A stretch of DNA of 64,000 bases, taken from contig DHVZ01000060.1 in assembly GCA_002412925.1 (NCBI GenBank), forward strand, positions 22,331 through 86,330. The letters are read 5' to 3'. The notes under the pieces were generated by a model that saw nothing but the letters and a program-made list of their open reading frames with translations, searched no databases and had not been told where the DNA came from. The translations under genes were made by a program, and so were the position numbers. Below, in pieces: positions 1-9,100 of the stretch. Source of the stretch: Anaerolineales bacterium UBA5195. GTDB lineage: Bacteria > Chloroflexota > Anaerolineae > Anaerolineales > Villigracilaceae. Numbering within the stretch: the first letter of the stretch is position 1; the number at the start of each line of letters is the position of its first letter.

Positions 1-2838
1 GGTCGGTGCGACGGTGGTCTGCGCGGCGTTGCGGATGCCGACCTTTTTAATCCCATCGACGACGGTTTCCCAGTCGATGGCCGGGCGGGCCCAGTCGCCC
101 TGGTAAGGGGCCAAAGGCTGCGGCGGGGTCCAGGTCAATTCCTGCGGGTCGTAGATCGAACCGGCAATGGCGGGGAAGGCCCCGCGCGCGGCGGCCATCT
201 CAATCGAGGTCTTCATCGCGTGGTAACGGATAAATTCCATCACCTGCGCGCCGAACTCCTGGCCCTCGTCCGAGCCGTAGCGCGCGCCGACGTGGTACAT
301 CAGGTCGGCCAGGCCCATGATGCCCAGGCCGATGCGCCGCGCGCGGTGGGCGGCCTCCTTCAACTGCGGCACCGCCGGGACGTAGGCGTTGGCTTCAACC
401 ACGTCATCCAGGAAGAGGGTCGAGAGCGCCACGCTCTGGCGCAGGGCCTCCCAATCGACCGTCCCTTCTGGGCCGAGGTGCTGGGCCAGGTTGACCGACC
501 CCAGGCAGCAGTTCTCAAAAGGCCCAAGCCACTGTTCTCCGCATGGATTGGTCGATTCGAGTGGGTAGAGATGCGGCACCGGGTTCTGGCGGTTGGCCGC
601 GTCCAGGAAGAGCACGCCCGGCTCGCCATTGTGATGCGCCTGTTTGACAATCTGGTTGAAAATATCGCGTGCGCGGACAGTCTTGTAGACCTTGAGGGGA
701 ATACCCTTTTCTTTGGCTTGCTCAAGGGTGCCGCGGAACTTGCGATATTCCGGCACGGAGATATCCGGGAAAACCAGGTCCCAACCGCCGTCATCCTTGA
801 CGGCCTGCATGAAAGCGTCGGTAATCCCAACCGAAATGTTGAAGTTGGTAATGGCGTTTTCGCTGATCTTGGAGGTGATGAAATCTTCCACGTCCGGATG
901 GTCCACACGCAGGACGCCCATATTGGCCCCACGACGAGTATTATGGGTCACCATGCCATAGGCAAGATAAGTGTGGTTCTCGTTCACTTCCAGGTCAAGG
1001 GTAAGAGATTCTCCAGCTTGTTCAACGCCTGATACCTGGACAAACCATTTTTCTTGCGGGGAAACTGCATTTTCAGCAAAAACAGGATATTTCTGGGCCA
1101 GGTTATCATAGGCTGAACGGGTAAAGTTGCGCTCATCGCGCAGATAACGCAGCAACAATCGGCGCAGGCCTGGCTGGGTACTGCGAAAATTGACACCCTT
1201 TCCGCGCCCTTTGGCATCCACCTGTTCAAGAGTAATCGCATCCAGAACCGGTTGGAGCCAGTAAAGCGGATTTGGCAAAACGTAAGTGCTCTCGCGTCGG
1301 GTATCGCTTTCCCAGGCTTGGCAGGCCGCGAAGCGGGAGCGCATATCGCAGCCAATTTTTTCGCGCCAACTTTGAAGCCCCTGGGTGCTTTCGATGCGCA
1401 CATGATAAACGGTCGCGTCACCGTAGTGATTGACGCCCGGGGTGACAGAGCGCATCCGTACCGGGCAACCTAGGCCAACCAACAAAGTAGCGGCTTCTTC
1501 GGCCAGTCGCGCCGAAGTCGTAGTCAGGTTGGGATAACCATGGCTAAGGCTGCCATCTGCTTCGAATAAACCGCGCAGGAATGCGCCCGCTACCTCGGGG
1601 GGAGATTGGCGAATGAGACGTGGAACCACGACATTCCGGCTGCGAGCTTTATCCAGCCCATTGATTTGCAGGAAATCCTTGATAGCGCGGTTATCCATCA
1701 CGAAAGTGACCGAACGATCATTTTCTTTTTGCTGGCGGTGCACCTTTACGCCAAAAAGCCGCTCCAATAATTCAGGCATTTCTTTCATCAAGTAGGATGA
1801 ATGCGAGACGCTCACACCCACCCAATGGTCATCCGGCTGTACAGCGACAAACCCATCCCCCACCAAATACCCAATAAAGAACGCCAACTCTTCATCCAAA
1901 ATAGCAGGAAATGTGGGTAAAACCTGGTTACCGTGCTTAACCTGCGGTTGGCGTAAAGCCTGCCAATCCCCACGCAGTTGACCGGTCTGGGTCAGAATCC
2001 AATCGCCCGTGCGTAATTCACTCAACATGCGCCATTCAGGGCCATTATCCGTCATGACTTTCACGCGATGCTGGTATGTCCCCGCCAGGCTCAAACCCTG
2101 GCGAGTATGCACACGTAAAACAGGCGCAACGCCATTGTTGTAGCCCCTTGGCGAAGACTGCCAACCTTCATCGGTGGCAACATCTAAACGATGATCCTGC
2201 CAGCCTGCTCGCTCAACATCCACTAACTCATCCAACCGCAGGAGGCCCCTTGATGTAAAAACGAGCGTCTCGGGCAACAAACAACCGCCCTGGGCAATTT
2301 CCCCGAAAGCATGGTCATAGACGCGCAGGAAACCCACCGGCCCGGTGGCCTGCCCGGCGGACGATTTGACAATCCCGCCCTTGGGGCGCAGGCGCGAGAA
2401 CGAAAAACCGTTCCCGCCGCCGGTCTGTTGGATGAGGGCCGCGTTGCGCAGTGATTGGAAGATACCGGCTTCGTCACGGCCCATGTCATCGTTGATCGGC
2501 AGAACAAAGCAGGCGGCCAGTTGTCCAAGCGGTGTGCCCGCCCCGGTAAAAGTCGGAGAATTCGGGAAAAATTTCTTACTGGTCAATAAAATGTAAAACT
2601 CGCGGGCGCGCAGCAGCACGTCGCCGCTCCAGGCTTCCTCGACCTTTGCCACATGGTAAGCGACCCGCCAGAACATTTCTTCCACGGTTTCAGCGGGCAA
2701 GCCGTCATCACCGCGACGCACATATCGCCGCAGGAGCACCTGGCGGGCGTTTTCGGTCAGTTCGATTTTCGGTAAATCAGTTGGGATGGGCGGGGTGGGC
2801 AAAATACCATGCTTCGAGACAACTTCGCTTGCAACCAT
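1..2838 (-). CDS. nrdJ: Adenosylcobalamin-dependent (class II) ribonucleotide reductase, intein-containing, 3' end off window
   Basis: Reduces ribonucleotides to deoxyribonucleotides with a cobalamin-generated thiyl radical. The frame is open from ATG 2838 (AGGAG nine bases upstream) to the left edge, 946 codons without a stop. The N-terminal extein holds the LAACF cysteine (about residue 110) and GGGNGFSFSRLRP. After the intein, the host protein resumes with TRRGANMG, DAFMQAV and the NPCGE motif (about residues 764-768), the radical cysteine/glutamate signature. The last visible residues match the region after the active site, so the C-terminal redox cysteines lie outside the window. nrdR follows upstream on the same strand, 46 bp away, as often seen for RNR genes. 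Family assignment is firm; class II is inferred from the sequence style and the lack of a small-subunit gene here. Confidence 0.93.
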   Translation of the reverse strand, partial: MVASEVVSKHGILPTPPIPTDLPKIELTENARQVLLRRYVRRGDDGLPAETVEEMFWRVAYHVAKVEEAWSGDVLLRAREFYILLTSKKFFPNSPTFTGAGTPLGQLAACFVLPINDDMGRDEAGIFQSLRNAALIQQTGGGNGFSFSRLRPKGGIVKSSAGQATGPVGFLRVYDHAFGEIAQGGCLLPETLVFTSRGLLRLDELVDVERAGWQDHRLDVATDEGWQSSPRGYNNGVAPVLRVHTRQGLSLAGTYQHRVKVMTDNGPEWRMLSELRTGDWILTQTGQLRGDWQALRQPQVKHGNQVLPTFPAILDEELAFFIGYLVGDGFVAVQPDDHWVGVSVSHSSYLMKEMPELLERLFGVKVHRQQKENDRSVTFVMDNRAIKDFLQINGLDKARSRNVVVPRLIRQSPPEVAGAFLRGLFEADGSLSHGYPNLTTTSARLAEEAATLLVGLGCPVRMRSVTPGVNHYGDATVYHVRIESTQGLQSWREKIGCDMRSRFAACQAWESDTRRESTYVLPNPLYWLQPVLDAITLEQVDAKGRGKGVNFRSTQPGLRRLLLRYLRDERNFTRSAYDNLAQKYPVFAENAVSPQEKWFVQVSGVEQAGESLTLDLEVNENHTYLAYGMVTHNTRRGANMGVLRVDHPDVEDFITSKISENAITNFNISVGITDAFMQAVKDDGGWDLVFPDISVPEYRKFRGTLEQAKEKGIPLKVYKTVRARDIFNQIVKQAHHNGEPGVLFLDAANRQNPVPHLYPLESTNPCGEQWLGPFENCCLGSVNLAQHLGPEGTVDWEALRQSVALSTLFLDDVVEANAYVPAVPQLKEAAHRARRIGLGIMGLADLMYHVGARYGSDEGQEFGAQVMEFIRYHAMKTSIEMAAARGAFPAIAGSIYDPQELTWTPPQPLAPYQGDWARPAIDWETVVDGIKKVGIRNAAQTTVAPT
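940..2283 (-). other. In-frame intein with LAGLIDADG homing endonuclease inside nrdJ
   Basis: A 448-codon insertion splits the conserved RNR string QGG/TRRGAN, so it lies at a catalytic-core site. It begins with Cys (CLLPETLVFTS), has the block B motif GTYQHRV, and ends with LTLDLEVNENHTYLAYGMVTHN before the +1 Thr. The ends are therefore Cys1, terminal His-Asn and Thr+1, as expected for a splicing-competent class 1 intein. The middle holds two LAGLIDADG-type helices, FFIGYLVGDGF and FLRGLFEADGS, each with its acidic residue, so the endonuclease may be active. Host coding continues in the same frame on both sides. I translated the whole segment and found no stop. Confidence 0.95.
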
Positions 2839-2884
2839 GAAATACACTCCTCTAAGATTTAAAAATGATAATGTCAGGAAAAAA

Positions 2885-3334
2885 TCAGGCGTCGAGCAGG
2901 CGGTCGATCTCACCGCGCAGGGCATGGAGATCATCGAGACGCAGGTACACAATCGCATAACGAATATACGCAATCTGGTCGAGTTCTTTCAGCCCGCTGA
3001 TGACCATGTCCCCCACCACGCGGGAAGAAACCTCAGCCTTGCCCATTTTTTGAAGTTCGGCCTCCACCTGCCCAATCAGCCGCTCGATATCTGCCGCTGA
3101 GACCGGGCGCTTGGCGCACGAAATGCGGATGCCGCGTGCCAGCTTTTCGCGATCGAACTCTTCACGTGTGCCATCCTGCTTGATCAGCAATGGCGTCGAA
3201 AGGATCGGGCGTTCATAGGAGCTAAAGCGCTGTCCGCAGCTCAAACACTCACGCCTCCGCCGGATGCCGCCATGGCTGTCGTGCGTGGTATCAATCACTT
3301 TGGATTCGTGATGCTGGCAATATGGGCAACGCAT
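2885..3334 (-). CDS. nrdR: Transcriptional repressor NrdR
   Basis: ATP/dATP-sensing repressor of ribonucleotide reductase genes. The 149-residue protein has the family's full length: an N-terminal zinc ribbon (CPYC at 3-6, CLSCG at about 35-39) with the basic RRRRE stretch, then an ATP-cone domain from about residue 48 to 138 (KRDG-like KQDGTREEFDREKL, SCAKRPVS). GGAGATGACCT precedes the ATG. It lies directly upstream of nrdJ on the same strand, so both may share a transcript and NrdR probably controls its own operon. I found no convincing 16-bp NrdR box, but see the inverted repeat at 3366-3410 in its leader. Confidence 0.95.
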   Translation of the reverse strand: MRCPYCQHHESKVIDTTHDSHGGIRRRRECLSCGQRFSSYERPILSTPLLIKQDGTREEFDREKLARGIRISCAKRPVSAADIERLIGQVEAELQKMGKAEVSSRVVGDMVISGLKELDQIAYIRYAIVYLRLDDLHALRGEIDRLLDA

Positions 3335-3365
3335 AGGTCATCTCCGTAAATAGAACAAATGTCAC

Positions 3366-3410
3366 CGCCACATATGGCAATACTTGCTGGGTATCCCCCT
3401 ATCTGTGGCG
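3366..3410 (-). promoter_or_regulatory. Inverted repeat in the nrdR leader
   Basis: CGCCACA (3366-3372) and TGTGGCG (3404-3410) are perfect inverted arms, extended by A-T pairs, and enclose an inner GGGATACCC on the minus strand. A TAGAAT hexamer (minus strand, 3426-3421) would place the transcript start close to the outer arm, so the element would form a hairpin at the very 5' end of the nrdR mRNA or act as an operator. Its role is inference; it does not match the NrdR-box consensus well. Confidence 0.35.
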
Positions 3411-3582
3411 TAGCGATTTAGATTCTAGCATATTTGTAAGGTCGATACAAGAGGACTGACGGGTGATTAACCTTAAAGAATCGGGGTGGACAGTTGCAAA
3501 TCCATTATCAGGCCTGGCTCACACACACAATACTTGATATATGGTAGTTTTTATCATATTTAGATGATCGTAGTGGTTCGTT

Positions 3583-3623
3583 GGGAATCTCCGTGGTAAG
3601 ACTGTCGTGAAACCTATCACAAA
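3583..3623 (+). promoter_or_regulatory. GGGAATCTCC leader element, copy A
   Basis: Contains TTGGGAATCTCCGTGGTAAGA followed by GTGAAACC. The same string recurs before the genes at 18589 and 27674. Here the downstream pairing partner is weak (GTGAAACC instead of GAGACCC), so this copy may be degenerate. It lies upstream of the TATAAT at 3637, unlike the other two copies, which lie downstream of their TATAAT. Confidence 0.4.
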
Positions 3624-3636
3624 GCTCGTCCTGGCA

Positions 3637-3642
3637 TATAAT
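3637..3642 (+). promoter_or_regulatory. -10 element of a probably leaderless transcript (DUF58 gene)
   Basis: TATAAT is followed after six bases (GAAACC) by ATG 3649. This spacing puts the transcription start at or next to the start codon, and there is no Shine-Dalgarno sequence. It decides the start against the upstream in-frame GTG at 3607. Confidence 0.6.
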
Positions 3643-3648
3643 GAAACC

Positions 3649-4938
3649 ATGTCGGCAAAGCTGCGGTTGAATTCGTGGGTACTCCCGATTGTGGTAGGAC
3701 TGCTCTTGGTCTTGCAGGTGATCGACCCCTCGCGCGCCTGGAAAACCTTGCTGGTCATCCTGGGCGGAGCCTGGCTGGTGGGCTACCTATGGGCACGCGG
3801 GCTGACAAACCATCTGCGGCTGACGCGCGAGGTGCGCTATGGTTGGGTGCAGGTCGGTGACGAATTGGAGGAGCGCTTCACAGTCGTGAATGACTCGTTT
3901 TTCCCGGCCACCTGGGTCGAAATTGACGACCATTCCACCCTGCCGGGTTACCAGGCCTCGCTGGCCACCGGCGTCAGCAGTCACAGCGTCAACGAACTCC
4001 TCAGCCGGGGACACTGTTCGCGGCGCGGACTCTACATCCTGGGCGGCACCCGGCTCCTGAGCGGCGACCCGCTCGGGATTTACACCGTCAGCATTGACAA
4101 CCCGGCCAGCCAGACGCTGCTCGTCCTGCCGCCGGTTGTGCCGCTGCCTTCCATCGACGTGACCCCCGGCGGGTACCTGGGCGAAGGCCGTCCGCGCAGC
4201 CACTCGCCGGAGCAAACCGTTGGCGCGGCAGGCGTGCGCGCTTACCAGCCCGGTGACGCGCTGCGCCTGATCCACTGGCCGACGACGGCCAAACACAACC
4301 AAACCTTTATCCGCCTGTTGGACGGCACCCCCGCCGCCGACTGGTGGATCCTGCTCGACCTGGACGCCAGCGCGCAAATCGTCGCGGGCCAGGACTCAAT
4401 CGAAGAACATGCCGTCATCCTGGCGGCCTCCCTGGCCGACCGGGGCCTGCGCAGCCGCAAGGCGGTTGGGCTGGCCATTAACGGTCAGGAAGTTTGCTGG
4501 AAGCCGCCCAAAGAAAACGAAAGCCAGCGCTGGGAAATCCTGCGCGCGCTGGCCCTGGCCCGTCCCGGAGAACTGAGCCTGGACCAATACCTGGAATGCA
4601 ACGGCAAATCCTTCGGGAAGCGAGCCAGCCTGGTGGTGATTACCGCCAATCTCTCGGCAGGCTGGGTGGCAGGGCTGGCAAAACTGCAATGGCGCGGGAT
4701 CGTCTCGACGGTCATGCTGCTCGACCCGGTTTCGTTTGGCGGCGTGGGGAACAGCGGCGGGTTGGCGGCCCAGCTGCGGCAGATGGGCATCAGTTGTCAC
4801 CTCATCAGCCGCGACCTGCTCGACCGGCCCGAAGCCCATCCCGGGCAGGGCGGGCGCTGGGAGTGGCGCACTTCCGTTACCGGCAAAATCACCCCCATCC
4901 GCAAACCGGTCGATACTGAATGGCGGAGGCTGGCATGA
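3649..4938 (+). CDS. DUF58 domain membrane protein
   Basis: Membrane protein of the DUF58 family, which usually works with a MoxR ATPase and a transglutaminase-like membrane protein; no MoxR gene is present here. Two hydrophobic helices near the N-terminus (LPIVVGLLLVLQV and LLVILGGAWLVGYLWA) are followed by a beta-rich region and the DUF58 core VRAYQPGDALRLIHWPTTAK with a following WWILLDLDAS strand. The chosen ATG gives 429 residues; a GTG at 3607 would add 14. It overlaps the next gene by ATGA, so the two are translationally coupled. Molecular function is unknown. Confidence 0.88.
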   Translation: MSAKLRLNSWVLPIVVGLLLVLQVIDPSRAWKTLLVILGGAWLVGYLWARGLTNHLRLTREVRYGWVQVGDELEERFTVVNDSFFPATWVEIDDHSTLPGYQASLATGVSSHSVNELLSRGHCSRRGLYILGGTRLLSGDPLGIYTVSIDNPASQTLLVLPPVVPLPSIDVTPGGYLGEGRPRSHSPEQTVGAAGVRAYQPGDALRLIHWPTTAKHNQTFIRLLDGTPAADWWILLDLDASAQIVAGQDSIEEHAVILAASLADRGLRSRKAVGLAINGQEVCWKPPKENESQRWEILRALALARPGELSLDQYLECNGKSFGKRASLVVITANLSAGWVAGLAKLQWRGIVSTVMLLDPVSFGGVGNSGGLAAQLRQMGISCHLISRDLLDRPEAHPGQGGRWEWRTSVTGKITPIRKPVDTEWRRLA

Positions 4939-7253
4939 TTGGCTGGCTGCTGCGCCGCTCCCCCTGGCTGACCACGCTCCAGGTGGCCTTGCTGCTCATC
5001 GCCCTGAACTGTTTTGTCGTCGGGCTGGGGAGCATCGTGCGCGGCGCTGAGACAAGCGCCTTCCTGCCAGTCGGGACCCTGGCCGTGCTGCTGGGCTGGG
5101 GGCTGAGTCAGAACCGGTTAAAGGGCTGGCAGGCCTTCGGGAGTCTGGGTTTGCTTGGCGGCCTGCTGCTCTGGGGACGGGTCGCCCAGTTTGGCGGCCC
5201 CCTCCTGAAGCTGGCAACCTCCATGCCCACCTACCTGCTGCGAAGTTACTCTCACCAGCCAGTCAGCCAGATACCAGAAGCAGCCCTCATCCAGTCTGCC
5301 GTCGAGGCGCTGGCAACCCAATCGGCAGCAGCCTGGGCGCGTCTTCTCGCCTGGCTGGCCGGGCTGGGAACAGGCAGCGGTCCAAACGACCCGATCGTGC
5401 GCCTCCTGGCCTGGAGCCTGCTGCTCTGGGTGGTGGCCGCCTGGGCTGGCTGGGCCACAGGGCGGAACAAAGTGCTGGCCGGGCTGGTTCCCGCGTTGGC
5501 TGTGCTGGCCTGGGTCACCCAGTATACCGGCGCAAACCTGACAACCCTCTGGCTGATGACGGCCAGTACGCTGGGGTTGATGGGGATTGCCCGCTTCGAT
5601 GCCAACTTGCGCCGCTGGGGCGCCGCCAAGCTGGATTACGCCGAAATGATCGTCACCAATACCCTGGTCGCAATGGTTACGCTCACCCTGGGGCTGGCCG
5701 CGCTGGGCTGGGCCTTGCCGCTGGTTTCCATCAAGGACATTCTGGAATCCATGCGCCGCGAGACCGCAGAAAGCCAGGCCGCCCGTTCGCTCGGGCTGGA
5801 GGCCGCCCACAGCCCGGAAGCGCGCCCCACCTCCCGGTTTGCTCCACTGCGCGCCTCAGACCTGCCCAACAAACACCTGCTGGGCAGCGGGCCGGAGCTC
5901 TCCAAAGAGGTGGTTTTCACCGTCCACACTGGCGAACTGCCCCCCATCCCGATCTCGGATCAGCAAATCGCCCCGCGCCATTACTGGCGCAGTAACACCT
6001 TCGATATTTACACCGGCCTGGGCTGGGTTTCGTCACCAGCGCAAAGCTTCGAGTACGCACCCGGCCAGGAGCTCTACGAAGCGCCCCCGGGTTACAAACT
6101 CTTGACCCAGAACTTCAGCCTGCGGAACGGAGAGATGGGCAGTTTATTCTGGACCGGCTACCTGTACCGTTCCGACACGCCTTTCGAGGCCGCCTGGCGC
6201 ATTCCTCCGGGGCAGGACTACCCGCAGGCTGTTGACCCGTTTCGCGGCGCGGACCTGCTGGGAGCGCTGAACGCTGCCCCGGCTTACCAGGTCGAATCCC
6301 TGGTCGCCGAGGTGAGCGTTGAAAAACTGCGCGCGGCCGGGCGCGCTTATCCCGATTTCATCCGGCAGCGCTACACCGCCCTGCCGCCGAATGTCCCCGA
6401 ACGGGTCTACGCCCTGGCGCGGAGCTTGACCTCGACTGCGGCCACGCCCTTCGACGAAGCCAAGGCCATTGAGGCTTATTTACGCCAAACCTATCCCTAC
6501 AGCCTGGAGGTGCCCATGCCGCCCGGCGGCGCAGATGTAACTGATTATTTTTTGTTCGAATTAAAAACCGGCTATTGCGACTATTACGCCACAGCCATGG
6601 CCGTGCTGGCGCGCTCGGTGGACCTGCCCGCCCGCCTGGTGACAGGTTATGCCAGTGGGGTTTATCATGCCGCCACGGCAGAATATGTTGTCACTGCCGC
6701 CGATGCCCACGCCTGGGTGGAAATCTACTTCCCTGGCACCGGCTGGGTGGAGTTCGAGCCGACAGCCAACCAGCCAGAACTTCTGCTACCGGCGCAGGGC
6801 GGCCAAGCCCCACAGACCGAGTCAAAGCCCGACCAGCAATGGGATCAATTCCTGCGCACGGTCTACCACCTTTCATCCGGCGCGCGCCGGGCCTTATTAG
6901 TCCTGACCGTGGGGCTTGGGCTGGTCAGCCTGTTTTTCCTGCTCGAAGGCTGGCTGCTCGGCCTGCTCAGCCCGGCCTTCGCCCTGCGCTGGATGATCCG
7001 TTCCATTTACGGGCAGGGAGCGCGACTCCTGGGTGCGCCTGCCCCCGGCCAGACCACCATTGAATTTGCGAACAACCTGCAAAATACGCTTAAAAGCCCC
7101 GACCCGCGTCTGGATTTGCTGACTGCGGCTTACCTGAAAAGCCTCTTCAGCCCGCAGCCGCTGCAAGAAGCCGAAGTCCGCCAAGCAATCCGCGCCTGGC
7201 GCGGCCTAAGGTGGAAGTTGTTGTGGGTTAAGGGCGTGAAGAGGGGGCAGTAA
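4935..7253 (+). CDS. TgpA-like membrane transglutaminase/cysteine-protease family protein
   Basis: Membrane protein with about six N-terminal helices, a long extracytoplasmic part carrying a transglutaminase-like core, one helix near the C-terminus (ALLVLTVGLGLVSLFFLLEGW) and a DUF4129-like tail. The catalytic triad is visible: Cys in TGYCDYYATAMAVLAR, His in AADAHAWVEIYF, and Asp/Glu context in GWVEFEPT. Start ATG 4935 is preferred over ATG 4920: it has GGAGG six bases upstream and forms an ATGA overlap with the DUF58 stop. The DUF58/TgpA pairing is well known, and the target of the hydrolase is not. Confidence 0.88.
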   Translation: MIGWLLRRSPWLTTLQVALLLIALNCFVVGLGSIVRGAETSAFLPVGTLAVLLGWGLSQNRLKGWQAFGSLGLLGGLLLWGRVAQFGGPLLKLATSMPTYLLRSYSHQPVSQIPEAALIQSAVEALATQSAAAWARLLAWLAGLGTGSGPNDPIVRLLAWSLLLWVVAAWAGWATGRNKVLAGLVPALAVLAWVTQYTGANLTTLWLMTASTLGLMGIARFDANLRRWGAAKLDYAEMIVTNTLVAMVTLTLGLAALGWALPLVSIKDILESMRRETAESQAARSLGLEAAHSPEARPTSRFAPLRASDLPNKHLLGSGPELSKEVVFTVHTGELPPIPISDQQIAPRHYWRSNTFDIYTGLGWVSSPAQSFEYAPGQELYEAPPGYKLLTQNFSLRNGEMGSLFWTGYLYRSDTPFEAAWRIPPGQDYPQAVDPFRGADLLGALNAAPAYQVESLVAEVSVEKLRAAGRAYPDFIRQRYTALPPNVPERVYALARSLTSTAATPFDEAKAIEAYLRQTYPYSLEVPMPPGGADVTDYFLFELKTGYCDYYATAMAVLARSVDLPARLVTGYASGVYHAATAEYVVTAADAHAWVEIYFPGTGWVEFEPTANQPELLLPAQGGQAPQTESKPDQQWDQFLRTVYHLSSGARRALLVLTVGLGLVSLFFLLEGWLLGLLSPAFALRWMIRSIYGQGARLLGAPAPGQTTIEFANNLQNTLKSPDPRLDLLTAAYLKSLFSPQPLQEAEVRQAIRAWRGLRWKLLWVKGVKRGQ

Positions 7254-7280
7254 GGAATTTTGTTTTCAGGAAACCACCGG

Positions 7281-8042
7281 CTACTCTCCCACATCCAAAC
7301 CGGTCAGCTTTGTCAGCAAGCGATGAATCAGCATCAGCGGGAAAATCAGGAGGATATGGATGAGAATGCTGACCAGCAAAATCAGCGCCGTGCCGCGCAG
7401 GAACTGGTTGACCGGCGTCGCGAGGTTCGCCAGCATCCAGGGCCCGGCACCAGCCAGCGCCACCACCACGAGCAGCCCCGCAGCCACGAGACCCAGCGGC
7501 AGCCAGGCGTGCCGGTCAGAATCTGAGGGCATCATTGTGCTGGAGATGGCAAAGGTCAGGTAGAACCAGATCCAGAGATCGGGGATGGTCGGCAGGGTCT
7601 GGAGTCCCAGCAGGAACAAATCCCACTGCCCATTCCGAAACGTATCCCACATGATCACCAGGTGCAGGCGCGACATCGCCGCAAAGGCGACGAAGGCAAT
7701 CCCGCTGATCAACGGAGCCACGCCCACCAGCGAATCGCGAAAAGGATCGGTATGCGCGGCCTCCACGTAACCAAGCTGCAAGCGGCCATCGGGCATCACT
7801 TCTGGCAGGAGCGAAAACTTGCCGGTGCGGACTCGCAGTAACTTGGCCATTAAGAGATGGCTGAATTCGTGCAGGAAGACGCCAGGCAGGAAAATGAGCG
7901 AAAAGACCAGGATGGTTATATTTGGGCTGCGTGTGGAAATCAAAAAAATCGCCTGAATCTCGCGGTGCAGGGCGCGCTGGAGGATCATCAGGAGCGCGAG
8001 GCTGGCCAGGAGCCAGAGCAGGCCATCGAAGGAAGTCAGCAT
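7281..8042 (-). CDS. Membrane metallopeptidase-like protein (M50-type HEFSH)
   Basis: About 253 residues with several membrane helices. The motif LPGVFLHEFSHLLMAKLL is a zinc-binding HExxH inside a membrane segment, as in site-2-protease relatives. A second helix pair carries SILIHILLIFPLMLIH. The usual second M50 motif (NxxPxxxLDG) is not obvious, so this may be a divergent family or a non-peptidase. The start is uncertain: ATG 8042 is annotated, but GTG 8063 is in frame and lies inside the tpiA terminator hairpin, so it is less likely. It converges on the transglutaminase gene. Confidence 0.7.
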   Translation of the reverse strand: MLTSFDGLLWLLASLALLMILQRALHREIQAIFLISTRSPNITILVFSLIFLPGVFLHEFSHLLMAKLLRVRTGKFSLLPEVMPDGRLQLGYVEAAHTDPFRDSLVGVAPLISGIAFVAFAAMSRLHLVIMWDTFRNGQWDLFLLGLQTLPTIPDLWIWFYLTFAISSTMMPSDSDRHAWLPLGLVAAGLLVVVALAGAGPWMLANLATPVNQFLRGTALILLVSILIHILLIFPLMLIHRLLTKLTGLDVGE

Positions 8043-8054
8043 GGGTATGATAAA

Positions 8055-8096
8055 ACGCAACACGCAATACGGAAGCTTTCGTATTGCGTGTTGCGT
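8055..8096 (-). terminator. tpiA terminator hairpin
   Basis: A perfect 17-bp stem built on CGCAACACGCAATACG (8056-8071) and its complement (8080-8095), loop GAAGCTTT, followed on the minus strand by TTTT. It lies directly after the tpiA stop and before the next minus-strand gene. Confidence 0.75.
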
Positions 8097-8112
8097 AAAA
8101 AATCAGCAAACC

Positions 8113-8871
8113 TTACTTCACCGCCGCTTTGGCAATCGCAATGAAATCATCTGATTTCAGGCTGGCGCCGCCGACCAGCGCGCCATCGATATCAGGCTGG
8201 CCAAAGAACTCGGCCGCGTTGGCTCCGGTCACCGAGCCGCCGTACAAAATGCGGATGGCCTGGGCTGTTTCGGCGCCAAACAAGTCCTTCAGCGCCGCGC
8301 GGACCACGTCGCGGTGGACAGCTTCGGCGTTTTCAGCCGAGGAAGCGCGCCCGGTGCCGATGGCCCAGACCGGCTCGTAGGCGACGACGATTTTAGGCGC
8401 GAAAGCCGCGTCCAGGCCTTTGAGACCTTCCAGCGTCTGGCGGCGGACGACTTCTGCCGTCTTCCCGGCCTCGTTCTCGGCCAGGGTCTCGCCCACGCAA
8501 ACGATCGGGGTCAGTCCATGCTTCTGGGCGGCCAGGACCTTCTTGTTGACGGTTTCGTCCGTTTCGCCAAAATAGGTGCGGCGCTCTGAATGGCCCAGGA
8601 TAACGTAATTACAAAACTCTTTGACCATGCCGGGCGCGGTTTCGCCGGTGAAGGCGCCCTTCTCTTCCCAGTGCATGTTCTGTGCGCCGAGGCCCAGATC
8701 CGTGCCGCCGATCAGGTTGGCAACCGCCACCAACGAGATGAACGGCGGGCAGAGCACTTTCTCGACACCTTTGACTTCCTTGAGTTCCTTGCCCATCACC
8801 GCAACGAGTTCGCGCGCTTCGGCGACGGTCTTGTTCATTTTCCAGTTTCCAGCTACAAATGGGGTACGCAT
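8113..8871 (-). CDS. tpiA: Triosephosphate isomerase
   Basis: Interconverts dihydroxyacetone phosphate and glyceraldehyde 3-phosphate in glycolysis and gluconeogenesis. The 252-residue length is typical. Visible motifs are GNWKMN (catalytic Lys), LGHSERR (catalytic His), AYEPVWAIGTG (catalytic Glu) and the phosphate-gripping ILYGGSV. The start ATG 8871 has GAGG eight bases upstream; an in-frame GTG at 8880 overlaps that site and is less likely. pgk and gap lie upstream on the same strand, separated by two small membrane protein genes, so the glycolytic genes form a loose cluster with separate terminators. Confidence 0.96.
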   Translation of the reverse strand: MRTPFVAGNWKMNKTVAEARELVAVMGKELKEVKGVEKVLCPPFISLVAVANLIGGTDLGLGAQNMHWEEKGAFTGETAPGMVKEFCNYVILGHSERRTYFGETDETVNKKVLAAQKHGLTPIVCVGETLAENEAGKTAEVVRRQTLEGLKGLDAAFAPKIVVAYEPVWAIGTGRASSAENAEAVHRDVVRAALKDLFGAETAQAIRILYGGSVTGANAAEFFGQPDIDGALVGGASLKSDDFIAIAKAAVK

Positions 8872-9100
8872 TTTTTTCACCTCGATTTATGGAATGATTT
8901 CGCACAGGTGACCGGTAATTCCCTGGCCATCCGCTGCAATTCTTTTGCCCGCCCGATATTATAGCCCACTTGTCCCGCAACGATGCAAGTTTTCTTTATA
9001 ATGCCCCGATCACAAATTTTACCTTCCCGCCCCCAAAAGCGTAATTTGTGCCGGAAGAATACAGCAATGCTTCAAAGCCTCTGCATTTACTGGAAACATA

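Noticed and set aside
220..1032. Long plus-strand open frame opposite nrdJ and its intein
   Set aside because: It is antisense to a well-supported coding frame and has no motif.
3521..3545. ACACACAATACTTGATATATGG considered as an NrdR box
   Set aside because: Symmetry is poor, and it lies about 190 bp from the nrdR start, nearer the DUF58 gene.
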